In this document: piece by piece, positions 56,620 to 64,000 of the stretch
Layout: each line of letters begins with the position of its first letter
How positions within the stretch are numbered: position 1 is the first letter of the stretch
Origin: Neglectibacter sp. X58
GTDB taxonomy: Bacteria > Bacillota > Clostridia > Oscillospirales > Acutalibacteraceae
NCBI RefSeq assembly: GCF_009936035.1
Contig: NZ_QWEO01000002.1
Coordinates: 124,001 to 188,000 of the forward strand
Reading direction: 5' to 3'
Length of the DNA: 64,000 bases
Translations under genes and position numbers: made by a program
The notes under the pieces: model-generated
The model's database searches: none
Seen by the model: only the letters and a program-made list of their open reading frames with translations
Told to the model about the DNA's origin: nothing

Positions 56620-57855
56620 TTACAGTTCAACTTCTACGCCGCCCACGTCCCGGACAGAGAGCACATGGCAGGCGCCTTCCCCGAACACCTTCTCCATGCC
56701 CTCCCGGTAGGCGTCCAGCAGATCTAAGGGCACATAGGCCTGCATGGTGCCCGCAAAGCCGCCCCCGTGTACACGGCAGGCCCCCCTGCCCTGCAGCAGG
56801 GATTCTGCCACAGCCAGCGCCAGGGTGATGCCCTGCTCCGCCGGGGCGGAGCTTGCGAACACGTTTTGCAGGCGCATGAGGGAAGAGCGCCCGGAATCCC
56901 GCACCATCCGGAGGAAGCCCTCAAAGTCCCCCTGCTCCAGGGCCTTGGCTTCCGCTGCCGCCAGGCGGTCGTCATCAAAGAAATGCATGGCCCGCAGCAC
57001 GGCCCTGTCCCCGGCGGCGGCGCGCAGGGCCTTTATGTTCTGATAAAATTCTTTTTCGTCCACATCCCGCAAAAATTCCCTGCCGAAAAAGGCCGCGGCC
57101 TTCTTCATCTCCGCCGGGATGGCGGCATATTCATCGGTGAGGTCTGCATGGTTGCCGCCGGTGTCCACCACGCAAAGGGCATAGTCGTAAGCCGCCAAAT
57201 CCAGCTCCCGCTTTTCGATAACAGGCTTTTGTGGATTGTGAAAGTCCATAGCCGTCACCCCGCCCACAGAGCTTGCCATCTGGTCTAAAAGCCCGCAGGG
57301 CTTGCCAAAATACACATTTTCCGCATACTGGGCTATCATGGCGGCTGTCACCGGATCGATTTCTCCCCCATTAAACAGGCAGCTCACCACCGTCACCACC
57401 AAAATTTCAAAGGCCGCGGAACTGGAAAGGCCAGAGCCTTTCAGCACCCGGGTCTTGGTAAAGCAGTCGAAGCCGCCAATTTCATAGCCCAGCTCCTTGC
57501 ACCGGGCGCAGATGCCCCGGATAAGGGAGCGGGAACCATAGTCCGACTGGTTGGGGGCAAGGCTAGTAATGTCCACCTCGTCCACCCGGTCATATTCCAC
57601 CGATTTCAGCCGGATAACCTCCAGGCCGTTAGGCTTTGCCATGCCCACCACGTCCAGGTTGATGGCAGCGGCCAGCACCCTGCCATGGTTGTGGTCAGTG
57701 TGGTTGCCGCCGATCTCCGTGCGGCCCGGGGCGCTGAAAAAGCGCGCCTCCTGGGAATCGCCGAAGAAGGTTTCAAACCCCGCCCGAATCTCCTCATACC
57801 GGGCCTTTTCCTGTTCCCAGTCCGCCCCATATAAATGCTTCACGCTTGCTTTCAT
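56620..57855 (-). CDS. galK: Galactokinase
   Basis: The 411-residue GHMP kinase has the galactokinase signature near residue 45, FSAPGRTEIGGNHTDHNHGR, the ATP loop LKGSGLSSSAAFEILV, and a C-terminal CRVHGGGFAGTMQAYVP. It phosphorylates galactose at C1, the first step of the Leloir pathway, and would use the galactose released by the beta-galactosidase. galT and galE are not in the window. The start at 57855 (MKASVKHLYG) follows AAAGGCGG. Confidence 0.92.
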   Translation of the reverse strand: MKASVKHLYGADWEQEKARYEEIRAGFETFFGDSQEARFFSAPGRTEIGGNHTDHNHGRVLAAAINLDVVGMAKPNGLEVIRLKSVEYDRVDEVDITSLAPNQSDYGSRSLIRGICARCKELGYEIGGFDCFTKTRVLKGSGLSSSAAFEILVVTVVSCLFNGGEIDPVTAAMIAQYAENVYFGKPCGLLDQMASSVGGVTAMDFHNPQKPVIEKRELDLAAYDYALCVVDTGGNHADLTDEYAAIPAEMKKAAAFFGREFLRDVDEKEFYQNIKALRAAAGDRAVLRAMHFFDDDRLAAAEAKALEQGDFEGFLRMVRDSGRSSLMRLQNVFASSAPAEQGITLALAVAESLLQGRGACRVHGGGFAGTMQAYVPLDLLDAYREGMEKVFGEGACHVLSVRDVGGVEVEL

Positions 57856-58047
57856 AGATATGCCGCCTTTCTTTAACATTTCGCATTCCCGCTAAGGTCA
57901 TAGACAAATTACGATTATTGGGCAGCCGTCCACCAGTGAATGGCTGCCCGCTTTGGATATTTTAACGGATGGTTTGATGAAGCCGCTTTCAGCAGCACCA
58001 ATCTGAAAAGGGGAGGGAAAAACAGATGCGCCCCTGTTTTCCCTGCC

Positions 58048-59202
58048 TCAGGCGCCGAACAGCTTTTTTGCCCTCTCCATGTGCCCGATAATCTTCACCC
58101 CAAAGGGGCACCTTTCCTCGCAGGCGCCGCAGGCAATGCAGTCCCCCGCTTTGGCAGAAAGGGCGGCATAATGCTCCCGCACTGTCTCTGGCACCATGCC
58201 CTGGGCCGCGCACAAATCGGCAAATTTGTTTACGGCGGCAATGTCAATGCCTGCGGTGCAGGGGGCGCAGTGCCCGCAGTACATGCATTTGTCTGTAAAG
58301 GGGTGGGCCGGACAGCCGCTGAGCAGCCCGGCATAGTCCTTTTCCTTCTCCGGCGCTTCGCTGTAGGCCGCGGCCTGCAGAAGCTCCTCCACGCTTTGCG
58401 CGCCGCAGAGCACGGTGGCCACCCCGGGGCGGGTCAGGCAGTAGTGCAGGCACTGGATAACCGTCATGGCCGCGCCAAAGGGGGATTCCCCGGCCTTAAG
58501 CAGCGCGCCGCCGCCATAGGGCTTCATGACGGTAAGGGCCACGCCCTGGCTTTCGCACAGGCTGTAAAGCTCCAGGCGATCCGGATCTGTGGAGGACAGC
58601 GCGTCCGGGGCCTCATAGGTGGACTTTTCAAAAAGGACGTTTACATCCTCGCTGGGGGGCAGGATGTCGTAAGCCGGGTTGACGCTGAACATGATAACGT
58701 CTATAAAGCCGGTTTTGGCCGCCGGTATGGCTATCCGGGGATTGTGGGTGCTCATGCCCAGGTGCCGGATTTTCCCCAGGGCCTTCTGCTCCTTGGCAAA
58801 CTGGATGACTTCCCCGGAAAACACCTCATCAAAATCCTTCTGCTCGTCCACATAGTGAACCATGCCCACGTCAATGTAGCCTGTGTCCAGCCGGTCCATT
58901 AAATCCGCGAAGGCAGCTTTTACCTCCCCCATGTCCCGGGTGCGTTTATACTGCCCGTCAATCCAGGCAGAGCACAGGTGGGCCTGGAGGATGAACTTGT
59001 CCCGGCGGCCCTGCATGGCCCTGCCAAAAGAGCTGCGGATGTATGGCTCGGGGTTATAAAGGTCAAAGTAATTGACGCCGGCCTTTAGGGCGGCGTTTAT
59101 CAGCTCCTGGGCAAAAGCGTCGTCCTGGTTGACAAAGGCCTCGCTGCCCAGCCCGATTTCACTGACAGAAAGGCCTGTGCGGCCTAAAATCCTGTTTTTC
59201 AT
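58048..59202 (-). CDS. Aldo/keto reductase with C-terminal 4Fe-4S domain
   Basis: The 384-residue protein has an aldo/keto reductase barrel (MKNRILGRTGLSVSEIGLGS, GVNYFDLYNPEP, GYIDVGMVHYVD, HLGMSTHNPR) and a C-terminal ferredoxin-like part with CMYCGHCAPCTAGI and CIACGACEERCPFGVKI, enough cysteines for two Fe-S clusters. The catalytic Tyr in the usual place is replaced within YFDLYNPEP, as in other members of this clostridial group. Electron transfer between ferredoxin and an organic substrate is likely; the substrate is unknown. Galactokinase lies downstream on the same strand, about 190 bases away. Confidence 0.88.
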   Translation of the reverse strand: MKNRILGRTGLSVSEIGLGSEAFVNQDDAFAQELINAALKAGVNYFDLYNPEPYIRSSFGRAMQGRRDKFILQAHLCSAWIDGQYKRTRDMGEVKAAFADLMDRLDTGYIDVGMVHYVDEQKDFDEVFSGEVIQFAKEQKALGKIRHLGMSTHNPRIAIPAAKTGFIDVIMFSVNPAYDILPPSEDVNVLFEKSTYEAPDALSSTDPDRLELYSLCESQGVALTVMKPYGGGALLKAGESPFGAAMTVIQCLHYCLTRPGVATVLCGAQSVEELLQAAAYSEAPEKEKDYAGLLSGCPAHPFTDKCMYCGHCAPCTAGIDIAAVNKFADLCAAQGMVPETVREHYAALSAKAGDCIACGACEERCPFGVKIIGHMERAKKLFGA

Positions 59203-59304
59203 ATGGCTTCCTCCTATTCGGTTCCTGCCTTTACTATAGTGGAAACTGGATGAAAACGCAAGGGGGGAATCCGGGATTTCTTTGTGAATTTTTCGCGGGC
59301 GGCT

Positions 59305-59550
59305 TTACCGCCCTGCCCTTCCCCCGCAGGCTTCCACCAGCGCTTCATGGGCCGCCGCCATCACCCCCAGCAGCACAAGCAGGTAGAAGGGGAACAGCGC
59401 CGGGGACAAATGATCTGCCAGCACGCCGAAGAAGGGCGGCATCAGGCAGGCGCCCCCATACATGGAGGGCCAGGCCGCCCCCAGAAGGGAATCGGGCAGG
59501 CCCAGGCTGATAAAAGCCACATAAATAATGCTGAGCAGAAGCGAAGCCAT
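59305..59550 (-). pseudogene. Remnant of an MFS transporter with internal deletion
   Basis: The 81-residue frame joins two distant parts of a major facilitator transporter. Residues 1-31 (IIYVAFISLGLPDSLLGAAW) are the first helix of the clostridial MFS sugar-transporter-like group. Residues 32-75 (GGACLMPPFFGVLADHLS, then FPFYLLVLLGVM) look like the last two helices of the same group. About 300 residues between them are missing and the join is in frame. A good AAAGGAGG site and ATG remain, so a two- or three-helix peptide may still be made, but it cannot transport. Confidence 0.75.
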
Positions 59551-59659
59551 AAAACAGCCTCCTTTAAAAATGGGTTTGTTTTCCCATTATAGCAGTGTCT
59601 TTTCGGGAAATCCAGACAGAATCGAGGAAAAAATATAAGAATCCTGCAAAAATGCCGGA

Positions 59660-59687
59660 AAAGAAAGCCGGAAGCAAAGCTTCCGGC
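59660..59687 (-). terminator. Terminator after the DUF1846 gene
   Basis: On the minus strand GCCGGAAGC pairs with GCTTCCGGC around TTT and is followed by a T-rich tail (TTTCTTTTCC). Confidence 0.8.
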
Positions 59688-59700
59688 CTTCTGGGTTTCC

Positions 59701-61188
59701 TTATTTATGGTACAGCCTGTTGGTCTGGTAAGTCGGCTCGCAGGTCAGGTTCACCCCCAGCTTGCGGAAGACGGTTTCATCCACATGGGAGAGGATAACC
59801 GAAGCGTGGGCCTCGCACCCGCGAAGCTTTTTAAGCTGCCGCATGGCAAGCTCTGCTGTGGGGTTGGTGGCGGCGCAGATGGACAGGGCGATTAAAATCT
59901 CGTCTGTGTGCAGCCGGGGGTTGCGGCTGTCCAGGTGCTGGGTTTTCAGCTTCTGGATAGGCTCAATGATAATGGGGGAAATCAGGTGGATGTTCTTCTG
60001 AATGCCTCCCAGCTCCTTCAGGGCATTTAAGAGGGCGGCGGCAGCAGCCCCCAGCAGGGGCGTGGTTTTGCCTGTAACCACCCGGCCGTCCGGCAGGCTG
60101 ATGGCGGCGGCAGGCATACCGGTTTCCCCGGCCCGGGCCATGCAGGCGGTAACCACAGGCCTGTCCTCCGGCTTAATACCGGCCCGGTTCATCAGCAGCT
60201 CGATTTTATACACCACTTCCCCGTCCCCGGTGCCTTGGCGCTTATCGCACCGGGCGCTGTAATAGCGGCGGATGATTTCCTGCAGGGAGGCCTCGCAGCA
60301 GGCCCCATCGTCTATAATGCAGTTTCCCGCCATATTCACCCCCATGTCCGTAGGGGACTTATAGGGGGACTCCCCGGCAATCTTCTCGAAGATGGCGTTC
60401 AGCACCGGGAACACCTCAATATCCCGGTTGTAGTTGACGGCGGTTTCGCCGTAAGCCTCCAGGTGGAAGGGGTCTATCATGTTCACGTCGTTGAGATCGG
60501 CGGTGGCGGCCTCATAAGCCAGGTTCACAGGATGGGTCAGGGGCAGGTTCCAGATGGGGAAGGTTTCAAACTTCGCATACCCAGCCTTAATGCCCCGGCG
60601 GTGCTCATGGTATAGCTGGCTTAAGCAGGTGGCCATTTTCCCGCTGCCAGGGCCGGGGGCGGTTACCACCACCAGGGAGCGGCTTGTCTCCACATATTCA
60701 TTTTTCCCAAAGCCCTCCCCGCTTACAATCAGCGGGATATTGGAGGGATAGCCTGGGATGGTGTAGTGCCGGTACACCTTCACCCCCAGCCCCTCCAGCC
60801 GGCTTTGGAAGGCCTGGGCGCCGGGCTGGGCGGCATACTGGGCCAGCACCACGCTGCCCACATACAGGCCGATTTCCCGGAAGGCGTCGATAAGCCGGAG
60901 CACGTCCAAATCGTAGGTGATGCCCAAATCCCCCCGCACCTTGTTTTTCTCAATGTCAGAGGCGTTTATCACAATGACAATCTCCGCCTGATCCTTCAGC
61001 TCCAGGAGCATGTTGATTTTGCTGTCCGGCTTAAAGCCCGGCAGCACCCGGGAAGCGTGGTAGTCGTCAAAAAGCTTTCCCCCAAACTCCAGGTACAGCT
61101 TCCCTCCAAAGCGTTCGATGCGATCCCGGATATGCTGGGACTGCGTTTGCAGGTATCTGTCGTTGTCAAACCCCGTTTTCATCCTCAT
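59701..61188 (-). CDS. DUF1846 family protein
   Basis: The 495-residue protein matches DUF1846 over its full length: [20 protein letters not shown] at the start, [38 protein letters not shown] (a nucleotide-binding-like loop), [20 protein letters not shown], and [19 protein letters not shown]. The family is common in Clostridia and other Bacillota; a structure is known but the role is not, as far as I know. The loop and the alpha/beta pattern suggest a nucleotide-dependent enzyme. The start at 61188 follows AAAGGGG. The leader contains an intrinsic terminator (see 61244-61276), so expression may be attenuated. Confidence 0.9.
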   Translation of the reverse strand: MRMKTGFDNDRYLQTQSQHIRDRIERFGGKLYLEFGGKLFDDYHASRVLPGFKPDSKINMLLELKDQAEIVIVINASDIEKNKVRGDLGITYDLDVLRLIDAFREIGLYVGSVVLAQYAAQPGAQAFQSRLEGLGVKVYRHYTIPGYPSNIPLIVSGEGFGKNEYVETSRSLVVVTAPGPGSGKMATCLSQLYHEHRRGIKAGYAKFETFPIWNLPLTHPVNLAYEAATADLNDVNMIDPFHLEAYGETAVNYNRDIEVFPVLNAIFEKIAGESPYKSPTDMGVNMAGNCIIDDGACCEASLQEIIRRYYSARCDKRQGTGDGEVVYKIELLMNRAGIKPEDRPVVTACMARAGETGMPAAAISLPDGRVVTGKTTPLLGAAAAALLNALKELGGIQKNIHLISPIIIEPIQKLKTQHLDSRNPRLHTDEILIALSICAATNPTAELAMRQLKKLRGCEAHASVILSHVDETVFRKLGVNLTCEPTYQTNRLYHK

Positions 61189-61243
61189 TACTGCCCCTTT
61201 CTCCACTGTTTGCCTGCCGCTTTACACCTTTTTTGCCGGCAAC

Positions 61244-61276
61244 AAAAAAACCAACCCCCTGCCTGGCGGGCGGGGG
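61244..61276 (-). terminator. Terminator inside the DUF1846 leader (possible attenuator)
   Basis: On the minus strand CCCCCGCC...GGC.GGGGG forms a strong stem (61276-61255), followed by TTGG and seven T residues (61250-61244). It lies between the promoter at 61310-61338 and the start at 61188. No other minus-strand gene ends here. GGCAAC just before it and GTTGCC just after it could pair around the hairpin. Confidence 0.65.
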
Positions 61277-61309
61277 CCTTTTACCGTTTGTTCTCAGTTG
61301 CCTTGCAAT

Positions 61310-61338
61310 AGTATACCACATTCCGGGCCGCCGCGCAA
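61310..61338 (-). promoter_or_regulatory. Promoter of the DUF1846 gene
   Basis: TTGCGC (61338-61333) and TATACT (61315-61310) on the minus strand with a 17-base spacer, giving a leader of about 115 bases. Confidence 0.7.
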
Positions 61339-61419
61339 GATGGGCAGGCCCTGGTTTGGGCAGCTTTTTGTGGGCATTTCACAACGCGCCCCGGGGGGAA
61401 ATTTATCACTTTTCACACG

Positions 61420-61448
61420 TTGACTTTTTTCCCGCAATTCACTATAAT
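61420..61448 (+). promoter_or_regulatory. Promoter of the MATE gene
   Basis: TTGACT (61420-61425) and TATAAT (61443-61448) with a 17-base spacer, about 60 bases before the gene. Confidence 0.88.
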
Positions 61449-61511
61449 TGTTAGGATACGAATTTTTTGAGAGTGGGAAAACCCAAAAACGTTTTGGAAA
61501 GGATGATGTGC

Positions 61512-62915
61512 ATGGCAGGAAAATTGTCATCTATGTTCGGCGCGCAGGATATGACCCAGGGCAGCCCGGTGGGCAATCTTGTGAAATTTTCAGTGCCGCT
61601 GCTTATCGGCAACCTGGCCCAGCAGCTTTACAGCACAGTGGACTCCATTGTGGTGGGAAATTATGTAGGCGACGGGGCTTTGGCGGCAGTGGGGGCCAGC
61701 GGCCCTATTTTAAACCTGCTGCTGGTGCTTTTTATGGGCATTTCCGTAGGCGCCAGCATTATGGTGTCCCAGTATTACGGCGCCGGGGAGCGGGACAACC
61801 TTTCCGAAACCGTAGGCACCACCATCACAGCCACCCTGGTTTCCTCCATTTTTATCATGGTGCTGGGGCCGCTGATCACCCGGCCTGTAATGGCCCTGCT
61901 GGACACCCCGGCGGATATCTATGAGATGTCCTGCACCTATCTGGTGATTCTGTTCGCGGGCATCATCGGCTGCGCCTACTATAACATTATTTCCGGCATT
62001 CTCCGGGGCCTGGGGGATTCCATCATGCCCCTTATTTTCCTCATTGTGGCCTGCGTGCTCAACATCATACTGGACATCTGGTTTGTGGCAGGCTTCCAGA
62101 TGGGGGTTGCCGGCGTTGCCTGGGCCACCATTATCGCCCAGGCGGTTTCCGGGGCACTGTGCCTGTGGCGGCTGATGCGCATGAAGGACGTGCTTACCGT
62201 AAACCTCCACACCCTGCGTCCCAAGGGGCTTTTTGTGAAAAAGCTGGTGCAGCTTGGCCTGCCCAGCGGCCTGACCCAGGCCATTTTCTCCTTTGCCATG
62301 ATTATTATCCAGTCCCTGACCAACTCCTTCGGCACCGCCGTTATCGCCGCCAATACGGTGGTGATGCGCGTGGACGGCTTTGCCATGATGCCAAACTTCA
62401 CCTTTGGCACCGCCATGACTACATACACAGGGCAGAACATCGGCGCAAACCGGGTAGACCGGGTGGAGGAGGGCACCAAGGGCGGCCTGAAGGTGGGCCT
62501 TGCGGTGTCTGTCATCCTGGTGGGGCTTATCCTGCTTTTTGGCAAGTACCTGATGGAGATGTTCACGTCCACGCCTGAGGTCATTGATCTGGGCCAGCAG
62601 ATGCTGCGCACTCTGGCTGTGGGCTATGTGGCCATGGCTGTCACCCAGATTCTCTCCGGCGTTATGCGCGGGGCAGGCGACACCATGACCCCCATGTGGA
62701 TTTCCATCATCACCACCGTTATCGTCCGGGTGCCCATCGCCTACGGCCTGGAGTTCCTCACCCGGCCCGAGGGCGGCGCTATGGGTTCCGGCGCGCCCAC
62801 GCCCCTGTTCTTCTCCCTGCTGCTGTCCTGGGTTATCGGCGCGGTGCTGACAGCTATTGCCTATAAGATGGGCAAATGGAAGAAAAAGTCTATTATCAAC
62901 ACGGAAAAGGAATAA
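61512..62915 (+). CDS. MATE family efflux transporter
   Basis: The 467-residue protein has twelve predicted helices in two halves and the MATE features of Clostridia: GNLVKFSVPLLIGNLAQQLY at the N-terminus, STVDSIVVGNYVGDGALAAV, and the related second half beginning KKLVQLGLPSGLTQAIFSFA. It exports cationic compounds or drugs driven by sodium or protons. The start at 61512 (MAGKLSSMFG) is best spaced from GGAAAGGA; ATGs at 61503 and 61506 overlap that site. A terminator follows. Confidence 0.92.
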   Translation: MAGKLSSMFGAQDMTQGSPVGNLVKFSVPLLIGNLAQQLYSTVDSIVVGNYVGDGALAAVGASGPILNLLLVLFMGISVGASIMVSQYYGAGERDNLSETVGTTITATLVSSIFIMVLGPLITRPVMALLDTPADIYEMSCTYLVILFAGIIGCAYYNIISGILRGLGDSIMPLIFLIVACVLNIILDIWFVAGFQMGVAGVAWATIIAQAVSGALCLWRLMRMKDVLTVNLHTLRPKGLFVKKLVQLGLPSGLTQAIFSFAMIIIQSLTNSFGTAVIAANTVVMRVDGFAMMPNFTFGTAMTTYTGQNIGANRVDRVEEGTKGGLKVGLAVSVILVGLILLFGKYLMEMFTSTPEVIDLGQQMLRTLAVGYVAMAVTQILSGVMRGAGDTMTPMWISIITTVIVRVPIAYGLEFLTRPEGGAMGSGAPTPLFFSLLLSWVIGAVLTAIAYKMGKWKKKSIINTEKE

Positions 62916-62922
62916 GAAACAT

Positions 62923-62966
62923 AAAAAAGAAGACACAGGCCTAAAAAGCCTGCGCCTTCTTTTTTA
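62923..62966 (+). terminator. Terminator after the MATE gene
   Basis: AAAAAAGAAG and AGGC pair with GCCT and CTTCTTTTTT, with a small internal loop, eight bases after the stop. Confidence 0.85.
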
Positions 62967-63029
62967 TTGTTGTTTTGTCAAGGGCTTTTTGCTATACTTT
63001 TTTAGGGTAAGGCTCCATGCCCCCCGAAT

Positions 63030-63086
63030 CTTTACGAAATCTTTACCCTTTTCTTTACCGCTGTCTTTACCTTTTGGGTGTACAAT
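63030..63086 (+). promoter_or_regulatory. Four phased CTTTAC repeats and -10 box before the ABC transporter
   Basis: CTTTAC occurs at 63030, 63041, 63053 and 63065, that is every 11-12 bases, close to one DNA turn. TACAAT at 63081-63086 is the probable -10 box; no -35 hexamer stands at the usual distance (CCGCTG). Direct repeats of this spacing upstream of a promoter lacking a -35 are typical targets of OmpR-type response regulators such as those controlling peptide-antibiotic ABC transporters. Confidence 0.65.
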
Positions 63087-63113
63087 AGGGGCACCATACT
63101 AAAGGAGGTACGC

Positions 63114-64000
63114 ATGATGGAATATGTATTGACAGCCCAGGGGCTTTCCAAACAGTATAAGCATTTCAAGGCCCTGGATAATTTCTCCCTCCATGTGCCC
63201 AAAGGCTCCATATACGGCTTTGTAGGCAAAAACGGCGCGGGGAAAACCACCCTCATCCGCCTGGTCTGCGGCCTGCAGCGGCCCACTGGGGGCAGCTATA
63301 CCCTGTACGGCCTGCAAAACGGTGCAAAGGACATCACCATGGCCCGCAGGCGCATGGGCGCGGTGGTGGAAACCCCCTCCATCTACCTGCACCTGACAGC
63401 GGAGGAAAACCTAAAAGAGCAGCACCTGGTGCTGGGCAGGCCGGACTTCGACCGCATACCAGAGCTTTTAGAGCTGGTGGGCTTAGGGGACACAGGCAGG
63501 AAAAAGGCCCGGAATTTCTCCTTAGGCATGCGCCAGCGGCTGGGCATAGCCGTGGCTTTAGCCGGGGATCCGGATTTCCTCGTCCTGGACGAACCCACCA
63601 ACGGCCTTGACCCCCAGGGCATCATCGAAATGCGGGAGCTGATCCTGCGCCTGAACCGGGAGCGGCAGATTACCGTCCTCATCTCCAGCCACATTCTCGA
63701 CGAGCTTTCCCGCCTTGCCACCCACTATGGGTTTATCGACCAGGGCCGGATGGTAAAGGAAATCAGCGCCGAAGACCTGGAGGCTGCCTGCCGCAAATGC
63801 ACCCGCCTCACTGTCAGCGACACAAAGGCCCTATCGAGGGTGCTGGACAGCATGGTGCTGAAATACAGCATTGTAAACGACAGCGTGGCAGACGTGTACG
63901 ACCCCTTGAACATCACCCAGCTTATCAAGGCCCTGGACCAGGAGGGCTGCCAGGTGCTCTCCATGCAGGAGCGGGACGAATCTTTGGAAAGCTATTTCAT
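63114..64000 (+). CDS. ABC transporter ATP-binding protein, BcrA/lantibiotic-immunity type (3' end outside window)
   Basis: The frame is open from ATG 63114 to the window end (about 295 residues). It starts MMEYVLTAQGLSKQYKHFKA and has Walker A GKNGAGKTT, the signature FSLGMRQRLGIAVALAG, Walker B FLVLDEPTNGLD and the H-loop ISSHILDEL. The C-terminal region ends DESLESYF, as in BcrA-type ATPases that export or give immunity to peptide antibiotics. Permease genes should follow outside the window. AAAGGAGG lies five bases before the first ATG; a second ATG follows directly. Control by the phased repeats upstream is likely. Confidence 0.9.
   Translation, partial: MMEYVLTAQGLSKQYKHFKALDNFSLHVPKGSIYGFVGKNGAGKTTLIRLVCGLQRPTGGSYTLYGLQNGAKDITMARRRMGAVVETPSIYLHLTAEENLKEQHLVLGRPDFDRIPELLELVGLGDTGRKKARNFSLGMRQRLGIAVALAGDPDFLVLDEPTNGLDPQGIIEMRELILRLNRERQITVLISSHILDELSRLATHYGFIDQGRMVKEISAEDLEAACRKCTRLTVSDTKALSRVLDSMVLKYSIVNDSVADVYDPLNITQLIKALDQEGCQVLSMQERDESLESYF

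Overview
The window looks like a chromosomal segment of a GC-rich, anaerobic, endospore-forming member of the Clostridia (Bacillota), probably near Lachnospiraceae or Oscillospiraceae. The lines of evidence are: an IspH (HMB-PP reductase)-ribosomal S1 fusion, AddAB instead of RecBCD, a fused SecDF, DUF4364 and DUF1846 proteins, a reverse rubrerythrin beside a PerR-type regulator, a CwlJ-GerQ spore-germination pair, teichoic-acid-type genes, and strong sigma-A promoters with AGGAGG-type ribosome binding sites. I saw no rRNA, tRNA, CRISPR array, prophage or intact insertion sequence.

Layout. 1-7.5 kb: end of a CDP-alcohol phosphatidyltransferase, then addB-addA. 7.5-16.6 kb: beta-mannosidase, a tandem-Nudix protein, a sugar isomerase/epimerase on the opposite strand, then yfbR-dusB-polA. 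16.9-18.4 kb: an O-antigen-ligase-like membrane protein. 18.5-25.1 kb, minus strand: two small conserved proteins, secDF, ispH-S1 and plsC. 25.5-29.6 kb: a LysR regulator followed by metQNI and a free-methionine-sulfoxide reductase. 29.8-33 kb: a 1048-residue hybrid histidine kinase. 33.2-34.7 kb: cwlJ, gerQ and an unknown gene. 34.8-39 kb, minus: truB and a lacZ-type beta-galactosidase. 39.4-42.5 kb: a two-module GT-C glycosyltransferase. 42.6-46.1 kb: a decayed AT-rich dihydrofolate-reductase-like gene, rubrerythrin, perR, an esterase, a 58-residue gene and a yfcE-like phosphodiesterase. 46.2-56.4 kb: a surface-polymer locus (GT2, flippase, CDP-glycerol transferase, tagD, polyprenyl-phosphate sugar transferase, tagA, UDP-GlcNAc 2-epimerase, LtaS-like enzyme). 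56.6-64 kb: galactokinase, aldo/keto reductase, a collapsed MFS gene, DUF1846, MATE, and the start of a BcrA-type ABC transporter.

How genes fit together. metQNI plus the sulfoxide reductase handle methionine import and repair. perR and rubrerythrin form a peroxide-defence unit. cwlJ and gerQ belong to spore germination. The 46-56 kb genes can make UDP-ManNAc and CDP-glycerol, prime a lipid carrier, add ManNAc and glycerol-phosphate, and flip the product, so they resemble a wall-teichoic-acid pathway, but with a Wzx-type flippase and a WbaP-type priming enzyme in place of TagGH and TagO. Beta-galactosidase, beta-mannosidase and galactokinase indicate glycan and galactose use.

The least explained material is non-coding: (i) three dispersed 160-230 bp inverted-repeat elements with a shared core and different but self-complementary arms; (ii) two 104-107 bp cloverleaf-like elements with TATAGTAAAC ends and paired base changes; (iii) a related hairpin leader in front of both addB and tagD, neither of which has an ordinary ribosome binding site next to its start; (iv) a 260 bp array of hairpin units with co-varying arms upstream of the UDP-GlcNAc 2-epimerase; (v) a terminator inside the DUF1846 leader; and (vi) four helically phased CTTTAC repeats before the ABC transporter.
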